64,000 bases of DNA, from contig JBOZIK010000001.1 of NCBI GenBank assembly GCA_051453625.1, positions 189,660,397 through 189,724,396 on the forward strand, written 5' to 3'. Within the stretch, counting starts at the first letter, position 1; each line of letters starts with the position of its first letter. Origin of the DNA: Welwitschia mirabilis (taxonomy: Eukaryota; Gnetophyta; Gnetopsida; Welwitschiales). Of the stretch, positions 23,414 to 33,639 are shown piece by piece. Under the pieces are notes generated by a model. The model worked only from the letters and a program-made list of their open reading frames with translations. It made no database searches and was not told the DNA's origin. The position numbers and the translations under genes are program-made.

Positions 23414-23769
23414 AAAGATAATTCCCACAAGATCACACTCTTAAGAAATACTAAGGTAAATAAGTAAAGTAAAAGACAGAAAAGAACACTCCTAGATAAC
23501 TTAAGATTTAATTACCATTGAAAAAACAACACAAGAAACAAGATCTCTTCCTGTAAATACAGTCCATAGACATGGGAATGTCTCAAGATTAAGTGAATTC
23601 AATATTATTACTTATAAATTCTCAAGTATAAAACTAAACATGATACTTTATAAAGTAATACATAAGTCAAGTTTAAAAGATGATCAGGTAAAGTCATAAT
23701 GTTTAACTAAGAAGTAGGCTAAGAAAGAGCTTAGGTAGGAAACAAATGCTTCTACTATGTTCAAAGTTG

Positions 23770-24681
23770 CGTCTAAAATTCCTCATATCATTTCAATTAT
23801 TTTCTTTATGCATACATCATTTTTCACCCATATTTTTTATGATTTGATCTGTTATAATTTGTTTTATATTTGGATGGTTCTATAAAAATAGGGTTGGTAT
23901 AATATCTCCTCCAATCCTAAATCATTTTTTAATTCTTTTTCATCTGCATCAAAGACTCATATTGAAAAGCGTTTATTTCCAAAGTGACATTTCGTTAATC
24001 CAGTTCTAGTGTCTATGATGCAATGGATGGTTGCACAGAAAGCTCTGCCTAGAAGTAGGGGATATCCATTTTAATGCTCAACTTCTAAAACAGCTACATC
24101 TATGAGGTAGAAAGCTTCCTTGATCTGAATAACCAAGTCCTTTATCACACCTAAAAGTCTTTTTATGGATGCATCAGCTAACTCTAAGACAATTTGTGTA
24201 GGTGCTATTCGTTTTTCCAATTTTAAACATTTACAAATGTGGAAGGATATGATATTAACACTGGCTCCTATATCTATCAAAGCTTTCTTAATTCTTCGAT
24301 TTCCCTCTAAAGTGACACTAACAGTTACTGCCCTCGGATCTTTAAATTTTGGACACTTCTTAGAAACTAAGTTGCTAATGGATTAAGCTAAGAAGACTTT
24401 ACTAGGGATAGTTCGTTTTTGTTTTCTTCTTATTAGGTCTTTCCATAGCTTAGAGTATTTGGGATTTTCTTGCAAAAGTTTCCAAAAAGATAATTTGATG
24501 CTCATGTTTTGGATTAAGGCTTTCAAATGATCATCAAAGATAGGGTTTTCATTAAGCCTATTAAGCCATGGGGTAGCAGGTTTCTTGTGGGAAGAATTTT
24601 TCTTTTTATTGCCAAGTGAAGAAGGCAAGGACTGATTTTCTAGAATTTGAATACCCTCTTCCTCATCAGTCTTGTTATTTT
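23770..24681 (-). pseudogene. Athila-like gag end and aspartic protease, left unit
   Basis: At 24071-24280 the minus strand is open with MIDIGASVNIISFHICKCL, the retropepsin active-site region (D-x-G-A-S), followed by LADASIKRLLGVIKDLVIQI. Upstream (24383-24681) is the gag-protease linker, including PATPWLNRLNENPIFDDHL. Just downstream are decayed residues of the protease C-terminus, then no RT. The upstream part is lost in the gap at 24682. The family's protease processes Gag, but here the frame is broken. Confidence 0.75.
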
Positions 24682-24781
24682 NNNNNNNNNNNNNNNNNNN
24701 NNNNNNNNNNNNNNNNNNNNNNNNNNNNNNNNNNNNNNNNNNNNNNNNNNNNNNNNNNNNNNNNNNNNNNNNNNNNNNNNN
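24682..24781. other. Assembly gap, 100 N, between two units of element C
   Basis: The left flank lies inside gag and the right flank lies inside an LTR. The missing sequence should therefore hold the rest of gag, a PBS and most of an LTR (about 3 kb, judging by the right unit), or else two separate copies were scaffolded together. Confidence 0.85.
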
Positions 24782-24873
24782 GATTATCATAGGAACTAAG
24801 CATTTATCTGTTAGTTTATCTACAAAACAACTCATGATACTATATCAAATACATATAAGTTGACGTCCCAACA
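24782..24873 (-). repeat. LTR C-middle, terminal fragment
   Basis: These 92 bp match the end of LTR C-left (22012-22103) and LTR C-right (30164-30255). A PPT follows directly, so this is the start of a 3' LTR on the minus strand. Confidence 0.8.
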
Positions 24874-24886
24874 TAACCCCCCATTT
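24874..24886 (-). promoter_or_regulatory. Polypurine tract, element C right unit
   Basis: The minus strand reads AAATGGGGGGTTA, one or two transitions away from the left unit's tract. Confidence 0.7.
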
Positions 24887-26330
24887 AGCCTTATCAGTCC
24901 CTTACAAAACTAGGTGGTAAACTATATTTGCGAGCTAATTTTTAAATAATAAAAATAGCTATAATATTTAGGGAGAGTATCTGAAATATATATATCAATA
25001 ATGGACTGAATTTCTAAGAATTCAAAAACTGAATAAAATACCTAGTAAGCATCAGAAGTGTGTCATCCGATTTTATTGGCTGGACAATAATGGAGACGAT
25101 AGGCTCCTCAAAAGATTTTCAGAGTCTGGAACCTATGACAGGGATCAGATTTTGCATTAATATTGATAATTAGATCCTCACTATGATAAACTGTAAAATA
25201 AAAAGATGAGCATCATGTAAAAATCAAAGAATCCTATTTTAGAAATATACAATCATGTATTCTCATAATCGAAAAAATTTATATCAGAAATATGCAATAC
25301 TGAAAATATATGTGTATCCTGTCCCCCAACTTAAAATGTGCAATGCATCCTGAATCACCTAAACTAACGAAAAAGAAAAATGCAAAAATAACTGGAATGA
25401 AAACTACCAAATGAGTAAAGTTCTAGAAAAAGAAGAAAATGCTAAAATGATTGGAAAATAGTAGACATGAAAATAGAAGAAAAGAAGAGGAGAAATAGAT
25501 GCAAGAAATAAGAAGAAGAGTGTTTACCAATTCTAAGTACTAATGTAGCAAACTCCAAAGGAAAACATCATAACAGTACCTAAGGAAAGATGCATGATAA
25601 AATGTATTAACTCAATAAAGTTCATTTGAAAGGGCAGTGGTTATGGCGATATCTAAGGTTTCAAGTGTGTAGAACAATGAAGGTCAAAATAAAAAGGTTC
25701 TTAGAAATGGACTCATCTATTTTTACCTACAAATTCACCAACATCTCCAAAAGTGAAATGATCAAGTGGGAATACTAAAAGTTGTATTGCTTTTTCCATG
25801 ATGAGGGGAGTGCAACCACTATTAGAGAAGTAAGAAACTACAAAGCATGGCTAACTGACCCCCCAGTGTAGTTCTCACAGCTACCATATTACACTGCCAA
25901 AGGCTCCTCTCAGAAATATTTGCCCTAGTGCACTTGCGGGAGGACATTATGCTTTGCAATTTTTTTTCTTTCTTTTTCTTTTCTTCAAACATAAATCATA
26001 ATTCCCACAGGATCACATACTTAAGAATACTAAGGTAAATAAGTAAAGTAAAAGACAGAAAAGAACACTCCTTGATAACTTAGGATTTAACCACCATTGA
26101 AAAAACAACACAAGAAACAAGGTATCTTCCTATAAATATAGTTCATAGACATGGGAATGTCTCAAGATTGGGTAAATCCAATCTTACCACTTATAAATGC
26201 CCAAGTATAAAACTAATCATGATACTTTATGAAGTAATATACAAGTTAGGTTTTAAAGATGATTAGGTAAAGTCATAATATTTAACCTAAAGAGTAGGCT
26301 AAGAAAGAACTTAGGTAGGAAATAAATGCT
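24887..26330 (-). other. 3' noncoding region of element C, right unit
   Basis: Collinear with the left unit. It holds the conserved block at 25797-25954 and a purine tract at 25960-25986. No domain-bearing ORF. Confidence 0.55.
25797..25954 (-). other. Conserved 3' block, copy 5
   Basis: Nearly full length. In the element's sense it runs from AAGCATAATGTCC to CCCCTCATCATGG and includes GGTTGCACTCCCCT. It is preceded by a purine tract at 25960-25986. Confidence 0.65.
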
Positions 26331-26399
26331 TCTACTATGTTCACAGTTACATCTAAAATTCCCATATCATTTCAATCATTTTTTATGTGTGCACACCAT

Positions 26400-26870
26400 T
26401 TTCCACCCATTATTTTTATGATTTTTCATTTTACAATTTTTTTTAGGTTTGGATGGTTTTGTAAAGATAGGCTAGGTTTGATATCTTCTTTCAAACCTAA
26501 ATCATTTCTTAATTCCTTTTTAGCTACATCAAAGACTTATATTGAAAATCATTTATTTCCAAAGTAACATTTCATTAATCTAGTTCTAGTATCTATAATG
26601 TAATCAGTGGTTGCACAGAAAGCTCTACCTAGAAGTAGGGGATATCCATTTTAATGCTTAACTTCTAAAACAACTACATCTATGGGATAGAAAGCTTCCT
26701 CGATCTGAATGACCAAGTCCTTTATCATACCTAAGGGTTTCTTGATAGATGAATCAGCTAACTCTAAGATAATTTTTGTATGTTCTATTCTCTCTTCTAA
26801 TCCTAAATGTTTACAAATGTGCAAGGACATGATGTTAATACTAGCTCCTATATCTATCAAGGCTTTTTTA
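26400..26870 (-). pseudogene. Aspartic protease of element C, right unit
   Basis: The open part at 26651-26860 reads MIDIGASINIMSLHICKHLG, with the D-x-G-A-S active site kept, then LADSSIKKPLGMIKDLV. Downstream, in decayed frame, come the words of the protease C-terminus (a GRxFxxT-like Leu/Phe-Cys segment and IDTRTRLMKCYFGNK), as in Athila-type proteases. Homology stops about 26400 and no RT follows. It would be the C-terminal part of a Gag-Pro polyprotein. Confidence 0.75.
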
Positions 26871-28684
26871 ATTTTTTGGTTTCCCTCTAATGTGATACTA
26901 ACAATTGCTACCCCTGGATCTTTAAATTTTGGACACTTCTTAGAAACTAAATTGCTAATAGATTGAGCTAGAAAGACTTTACTAGGAATATTTTATTTAT
27001 GTTTTCTTCTTATTAAGTCTTTTCATAGCTTAGAGTATTTATAGTTTTCTTGTAAAAGTTTCCAAAAAGATAAATTAATGCTTACATTCTGCATTAAGGA
27101 TTTCAAGTGATCATCAAAGACAGGGTTTTTGTTAAGTCTATTAAGCCATGAGGTAGCAGGTTTCTTTTGTAAGGAAATTTTTTTTTTATTGCTAAGTGAA
27201 GAAGGGAAGGAATGATTTTCTAAGATTTCTATGTCCTTTTCATCATCGTTCTTATTACTTTGGAAAGTTAAAGCCTCATGAGTAGGGAGGATTGTGTTAA
27301 TTCCACTCCTTGTCACCATCTTATAATCTTTTCATACTTTATTAGGGTTTGATGAAGGTTGAGTGGCAAGGGTCCCTTGTGGTCTTTGGTTGATAAGCAT
27401 GGTTTGTTATAAGATGTTTACTAGATTTTTTATGTTTGCATTTATCTTCTCTTAAGTTTTTCTCAACTCCTCAATAGAATTCCTTAGAAGATCACTACGG
27501 TTTTGGGAGTTGAAAGGGCTTACCATGTTATTTTGATAGTTGGATTAAAAATTTTGATGTTCAAATCTATTTTGGTAAGGTTGGGAGTTAGGATGATGTG
27601 TTTGATAATTATTAGGTTGTTCATTCATCCTATATTAAAAATTGTGCTTGGGGACTTGTCTTTGGTTATAATTTTGAGTGTAGCTGGAGGGTCCTTGATT
27701 TAAAGGACGAACTTCTTTATAAATTTTCTATTTTCATGTAGGAAGTAAAGGACACTTTTTCATAATGTGATAATTATCCTCACATAAACCACAAGTTGGA
27801 ATGACAATTTAACTTTTTTTAGTTGCCACTTTAGCATCAAGGATTATTTGGATGTATTTCCTTAAAGTAGAAGTAAAATCCTTAATGACGCTAGTTGATT
27901 CATTTTCTATTTTGGTTGTAGCTTTTTCATGTTTGACTTCTTTGAGATCTTTTATGATTTGGCCTATTGTTCTGTTTTCTCTAGATGAGAGTTTTGGCTA
28001 AGTTTGACTTACTTCAATTAAATCTTCTAATATCTTCCAAGCATCTTCTAAAGTTTGATTTAAGAGATTGCCTCCACAAGAGAAATCTACAAGTTGCTTA
28101 GTATGACTATTTAACCCACTATAGAAATAGTCTAATTAATTCTACCTCAAAAAGGCATCTACAGGGTTCAAATGTAAAACAACAAAGAATCGTTCGTAGG
28201 CAGAGGCATAGTCTTCGTTAGGTAGTTATTGGAAGTTTGTAACTTTTTTCTTACATTTCCAAATGGTGGTTTCATTTATAAATCTTTCAATAAAGGCTTC
28301 TTGAACTTGGCTCCAAGATTTTAGACTCTTATAGGGTATTGTTCTAAGCCAAAGTTTAGCCTTATCTTGTAATGTGATGGGAAAAATGACCATATAAGTC
28401 TTATCAGTTATGCACTTTTTACTGTTTTCATAAGTGAGAATGAGTTGTTCAATTTTAGTGATGTGTTGTAGGGGGTTTTCATCAGGTTCTTCTTGAAAGG
28501 TAGGATAAGAATTTAAGTTTTTAAGTTCCACATTGTCACCAAGAGTTAATCTGAAAGGGTTTTGAATTTCAAGTCATTTATCTGCTGTCAGATCTCTCAG
28601 AGTCACACGAAGAGTAGAAGTAATGGTTCTAACGACAGGGGTTTGATTCAGTGAGATAGGTTGTTTTTGATGAGAGGATGACAT
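26871..28684 (-). pseudogene. Athila-like gag of element C, right unit
   Basis: A start codon at 28684 opens MSSSHQKQPISLNQTPVVRT. A single CGA-to-TGA-type stop follows about 35 codons later. The segment 28226-28531 is a Retrotrans_gag-type core (PLQHITKIEQL, then LQDKAKLWLRTIP, SWSQVQEAFIERFI). A CCHC zinc knuckle lies at 27752-27793, and a protease linker starting MVTRSG at 27319. It would form the virus-like particle. It is the best preserved gag in the window but still carries stops and shifts. Confidence 0.8.
27752..27793 (-). other. Gag zinc knuckle (CCHC) of element C
   Basis: The minus-strand reading is CGLCEDNYHIMKKC, a complete C-x2-C-x4-H-x4-C knuckle for nucleic-acid binding. Confidence 0.8.
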
Positions 28685-29148
28685 GGTATTATATTTTTCA
28701 AAATTAAAATCAGATTATTCTACAAAATTAAAATTAGAAAATTTAGGAAATTCTAAATTTTGCGTACTTAGGCTATTTTGATTTCTAATTTTAAAATTTA
28801 GCAAACCTTCTTGGATATTTTCTATAATGAACTACCTTTCTCTCTAGTATTTTTCACCTTTTCCTATTTTTATCATTTAGTTTTGATTCTCAGAGGTGTC
28901 ATCCTATATGTCGTCTCAACGATAACCTAGACGATAGAGATAGAAAACACAGAGAATCATAGAACAAGGAAAAGTAGAAAAGGGAATAGTATTCCGACTA
29001 TGATGTCTGGACAATGAAAGGGACATCAGTGATTAGTAAAAAGTTAAAACTAAAATAAAATACTTACAGAGTACTGGTACTCCACTATTGTAGCAAACAT
29101 TCAGAATATCCATTGAAGCAATGACAACTCTCAATTTTCAAGTAGCCT
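28685..29148 (-). other. 5' leader of element C
   Basis: Untranslated leader between PBS and gag ATG. It contains hairpin-like GTCGTC/GACGATAG modules at about 28897-28940 and 29000-29030, like those in the LTRs. Confidence 0.5.
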
Positions 29149-29166
29149 TCCCTAGCAATGGCACCA
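29149..29166 (-). promoter_or_regulatory. Primer binding site of element C (tRNA-Asp type)
   Basis: The minus strand reads TGGTGCCATTGCTAGGGA, three bases after the LTR end. It differs from TGGCGCCGTTGCCGGGGA at four positions by eye, all C-to-T or G-to-A. This fits Athila-lineage elements. Confidence 0.75.
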
Positions 29167-29169
29167 ATT

Positions 29170-30255
29170 TGTTGTGGTATGAATTTATGTAATATTTCAC
29201 GCCTAGATTTAAATCCTATTAATCACAAATAAGATGTATAAATATAGCATGCTAGTATAGTCAGAGTGATTCGAATGTCATAATTCCATCGAAGGCTAAT
29301 AGTATGGATAATAAAGGGTTGATTTTAAGAAAAAATATGTAACCCTAATTTACTGAAATAAATTGTAATGTATGAAATTAAAATAGTGATGCAAAACTAA
29401 TCTATGGAAAAAATAGTGATGCACCTAATCTAATCAAGCTCAATCTTGACAAAGGCTGCCTTCATAATCTATATAATCAAAGAAACCTATTACAAATCTT
29501 AAACAACACAAACTATAAGGGATAAGTTCCTACAATTATTGACAAAAAATATAATTCATATTAAAAATTATAAAATACATCTGTATCACAAAGTAGTCAT
29601 TCCTCAATGAAGGATATGCCACCCAACACCAAGGTAATGTCTCTCTGGATTACAAGATAGTTCTCCAGTCCCAAGATCTCCTATTATGAGAATGTTAGAT
29701 ACTGTCGAAGATGATTAGGAATTAAGGGGGAGACCTTTATTTATAGATAGAAAAGAAAGGGAAACTAACAAAGAAGTAGAGGATAAACCCTAGCTAACAT
29801 GCAAAGTAAAGTCGCAAAGAAGTGGTGACAACTTGGAAATACATTCGGTAAAAGTGAGAGAGAACAGTATCATCTTGCATGTCATCTGAACAATTTAGGA
29901 GATGATGAATACTGACAATGAGATATCTATTTAGCTTTTAGTTTAACTGCTTGTGAATTGCATGTGAACTTATTATCACTCAGTTCAGAGATCTCGTTTG
30001 CTTGTGACGTCTGGACGATAGACTTTTTCTAACTTTTAATCAGCTCAATCGCTTTGTTGTTTGCAGGAATCATTATCTGAAATGTTAATTATCCATATCT
30101 GAGCAAAAATGCTTGTAATTTATCTAGAAACTGCATGTTTTCATTCTCTTCATCTTGATTCTCGATTATCATAGGAATTAAGCATTTATCTATTAATTCA
30201 CTTATAAAACAACTCAAAATACCCTATCAAATACACATAAGTTGACAGCGTAACA
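29170..30255 (-). repeat. LTR C-right (5' LTR)
   Basis: It starts TGTTACGCTGTC at 30255 and ends CCACAACA at 29170 on the minus strand, 1086 bp, gap-free. It has a TATA-like box at 29738-29745. It is the best reference for closing the gap in LTR C-left. Confidence 0.8.
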
Positions 30256-30550
30256 AGCATATTGGTTTTGATTTATTGGATATCCTTGAGGGGAAGAGAG
30301 TATTGCCTTGAGAGAAGCATCTCAAAGTTATCTGTAAGATTCATGGTACTCCAAAACCATTATTTTTATAGGTTATAAATATCCAGAGGCATGAAAGAAA
30401 GCTACCCTCTATGTGTGAACATACCCAGGTTGGGAAACCACATTAATCTAATAAGTTATTCATGATACTATTTCAATTTGTTTTAGATTAAAATCATTTT
30501 TAGTAGATCTCATTCACTTCTCCCCTCTGATTTCAATGGTCCTCATAAGG
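30256..30550 (+). repeat. Copia LTR (AGACATCT family), 3' part
   Basis: From 'atatccttgaggggaagag' onward it matches the 3' half of the minus-strand copia LTRs near 54240-54500 and 47150-47500 (for example CCCAGGTTGGG and CCCCTCTGATTTC). About 80 bp at its start also matches 20830-20914 on the other side of element C. The two flanks therefore overlap rather than abut. Confidence 0.6.
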
Positions 30551-30554
30551 GTTT

Positions 30555-33450
30555 TTTATGATACTTGATGGAAAGGATATCGATGTCTTAATAATTGAAA
30601 CCCTTAAAGAGAATAACATCCGAAAAGTGAAAAAATAAGGACATATAGGAAGTGATATTAATGCTTAACAAACATTTTTTTAAGCCTTAAGAAAAATGTT
30701 AATATTATCAAGTATGCTAGATCATAAGCCAATATCATCATTACTATACCTTTTAAATTAGAGAAGTACGCTTGTATCTGTCTGCGAGAATAAACATTGA
30801 TTAAGATGGTTGAGGAATAAATAAGCATCAAAGTTTCTATCATGGCAGTGCCTCGAATATATTTGAATATTTTACCATCAAACTCTGGGTAGTATTTTAG
30901 AAGGACTAATTATGATAGCTTCATAATGGCTTCTATAGACAAGGATAAAGAAGAGATACTAAAGAAATGTCTATTAGTCATCCACCTAAGCACTCCTATA
31001 CTTGCATTACTAGGGATGCTATAGTATAATGATTCTACATCAAAGGTAAATATAATTACATGAGAAGGAAGGTAAAGAGAGACAAGGTCTCTAATAAAGA
31101 AGATAGAATCCTACATGTGAGTGGATTAAGAGTGGAATGTGAAAATAAGAAGATAATGGAAAAGATGAGAGGCAAATTCTAGCATATAGAAATTATAGTT
31201 ACCTTTAAGTTGTCCAATAAGGATAGGATTATGGATTTTTAATATGAGATAAAAATCATAAAATCTAGCTTTGAAGGATATAACATGTTAAATACTATCA
31301 TAAAATGTTTCAAACAAAAAGAGATACTTATCAATAATAAAGTAAAGACAAGAATAAATGGCATTCTACAGAACAAAGGTAGATTTTACCATCAGAAAAT
31401 TAGCAAAAATATTCATCTATATAATAAGATGCATCTAATATTACAACAATAAGATCTTTATCTATAAGTTTATGATAATTTATTTATCTCTTTTAAGTTT
31501 TTCAAGGGCTCTAAGAAGATGATTAAGAAGCATAAGGAATAATTAATCTTCTAGAGAGATAAATGTAGTTTAGAATCATAGAGACAAAAGGATGATCCAA
31601 ACAATCATTTTAGATACTTGTATTTCCACTATTAGGTTTTATTTGTACAAAATACATAACTTCATGAAGATCTAGAGAAAGAATTAGGTATCATTAATTA
31701 GTAACATGTTTGGCAAAGTATGCACATAGATAATAAGTAACATCTTTGAACTATGTTTCAATTTTTATTAATGTTAATAAGGATAGTCTAGGAAGATATT
31801 TTAAATCTAAATCAAGCATATTATACTCTTCAAAACAAAGAAATGTGGGATAGTAAGACTAGAAATGCTATTTTCTACCTCAAAATTTTTTTTCAATTTT
31901 GAAGATAAGAAGAGTGAATAAGCACGATATAATAACAGGATCCTAGTAGTTAATGTGAAGGTTTAATAGCCTTAGAATCGCCTATTGTTATGTGAGGAGA
32001 ATTTTTACTATGAAAAAAATTTAATAGGTTTCTTCTTTTAAGGGTAGGAGTAAGCCTAACCATATTGAATAGAGTCATTCAAGGTATTCCTTTTATTCGT
32101 CTTCTGCACTTTAATTTTGACTTGGTTCTCTTTTTAAATCATTTGGAGGTCACTCCTTACAATTTTTACATTGCTCTTTTTTTTTGTAAAGTGCACTTGT
32201 TATTTTGCTGAAAACTTTAAGTTTGTATAAGACTATTACAAGAAGAATTCACATGAGTATGCAAAGAGATTTAATAGGCTTATTAATGAAAGAATACTCC
32301 TCCATTTTGTTGATCTTCTTCTCTATGGCTATTTTGTTAGTATTTGGTTTTTCTTATTCTTAATTTTGAGCTTCTTATCAAAGATTAAACTAGAAAATAA
32401 TGCTATCACAACCTTATTTTAGTTTATTTTAGAAAGATAAAAGAATGATAGTCAAATTAAATGAGTGCACTTATTAAGGGATAAGATTGTTAATGAAAAA
32501 TTTGATCTTATCATCACAAGAGAAGAGGAAGGTTGTTAAGGTATGACTTATGAGAACTAAAAATGAAGATATTGGTGATTCAATCATCTTGATAGCCTTT
32601 CTTTATTTTTTTCTAGATACTTTAGACTTATCTTGAAGAAATACATTAGCTATGATTTAATCCACCTTAAAGACAAGTGAAGTAACTCAAAGGCTATGAA
32701 TAATGATGCCTTTATCTTTAAGGGATTATAGCTTTCTTAAGAAATCTAAAAGTTTTTTATTATGTTAATAAAAGAGACAACTATACTCTTTAATAATTGC
32801 ATCAATAATGCCTAGTAAGTAGTTTGGAATTTTAACTAAAGAAGGAAAAGAATAAGAAGAGGATGAAGCGTCTCCTCTTTTCTTTTTAAGGGGTATAATA
32901 TGGTTTTTAAGGTCAACATTCTATTAATTAAAGAATATAAATTCAAATAAGAATTATCTAAGAGTAGTAATTCATATAATAAATGCATCATTGATCTTAT
33001 GATCACTTGAGTTTTAAGCTTCTTCATTTAATAAAACATCAATTTTAATTATGCTCTAATGTTAGTCAACCTATCATGTTAGTCTTGGTTCTTCTATTTA
33101 GACTTCTTTATGATGTAAATAGAAATGTCTCAATCAATGTCTGTAAGCTATTAATTAAAATTGTTTAACATGAAATAAGATGCATCATTTTTTAGGATTA
33201 TAGAAAAAGAGTCCTCAAATACACCTCCTTTAGTAAATATTCTACCTTTCAAAGATATTCTTCAAAAGGAACATGTAGAGAGAAAGAAGTTTTAAATTAA
33301 AAAACATTAAAAGAACCTCTAGATAAAAATGATAAATTAGAACCTAAAGAGAATAAAAAGTATTTATTATAATATAATTAAGAAATGAAGAACAAAAATA
33401 AGAATGAAGTACTTTTAAGAAGTTATACCTTGTCTTAGCATTTTTTGTAT
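30555..33450 (-). pseudogene. Penelope-like reverse transcriptase, copy 1
   Basis: Minus-strand words occur in PLE order. Near 31441-31480: LIDKDLIVVILDASYYIDE (RT motif like aDKg..VV....Y). At 30990-31060: HVIIFTFDVESLYYSIPSN (DVxSLYxxIP). At 30835-30890: YYPEFDGKIFKYIRGTAM (Y-x-Q-x-x-GTAMG-like). At 30730-30757: FKRYSNDDIG, and then a decayed FxDV...Y.KKP region. GTAM plus RY.DD with DVxSLY is the signature of Penelope-like elements, not of LTR elements or LINEs. The frame has stops and shifts. The C-terminal part beyond the thumb is cut at about 30555, so no GIY-YIG endonuclease is visible. It is dead as seen. Confidence 0.75.
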
Positions 33451-33639
33451 AATAGTTTGTGAAAATGTAGATACAGATATAAGAGACTTATATAAATAGC
33501 CCATTCTATCCATCTTATAAATCATTTCAAAAAACAACAAATAAGAGTGAGTTTTTAATTAAAAAATTATGGGTCTTTATTTAAAAAAAAAAAGAAGTGG
33601 ATTTTTAATTTAAAAAAGAGGCCTCACATCTCAAAATAG
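33451..33639. other. Junction between the two PLE copies
   Basis: AT-rich, with two similar units of the type 'gtgg/gagtttttaatt...aaaaa' around 33550-33625. No telomere-type TTTAGGG repeats are seen, which would be expected beside endonuclease-lacking terminal PLEs. Confidence 0.4.

Larger units (their letters stand above)
22117..23760 (-). other. 3' noncoding region of element C, left unit
   Basis: Between protease and PPT. Purine-rich short ORFs here show no domain. It contains the conserved block (23239-23352) and its adjacent purine tract (23353-23413). It is closely collinear with 24887-26330 of the right unit. Confidence 0.55.
20915..30255 (-). mobile_element. Element C: Athila-like gag-protease element with three LTR ends
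   Basis: Minus-strand order: LTR (30255-29170), PBS, gag, protease, 3' noncoding region, PPT, fragment of a second LTR (24873-24782), 100-N gap, gag fragment and protease again, 3' region, PPT, LTR (22103-20915). Between protease and PPT only about 1.7-2 kb remains. It holds no RT, RNase H or integrase in either unit, so the family is non-autonomous as seen. The five bases outside the ends (TGTAT left, AGCAT right) do not match, so there is no clear target-site duplication. Confidence 0.75.

Noticed and set aside
33451-33639. Telomere-type repeats at the PLE junction
   Set aside because: Only A/T-rich runs; no TTTAGGG-like units.
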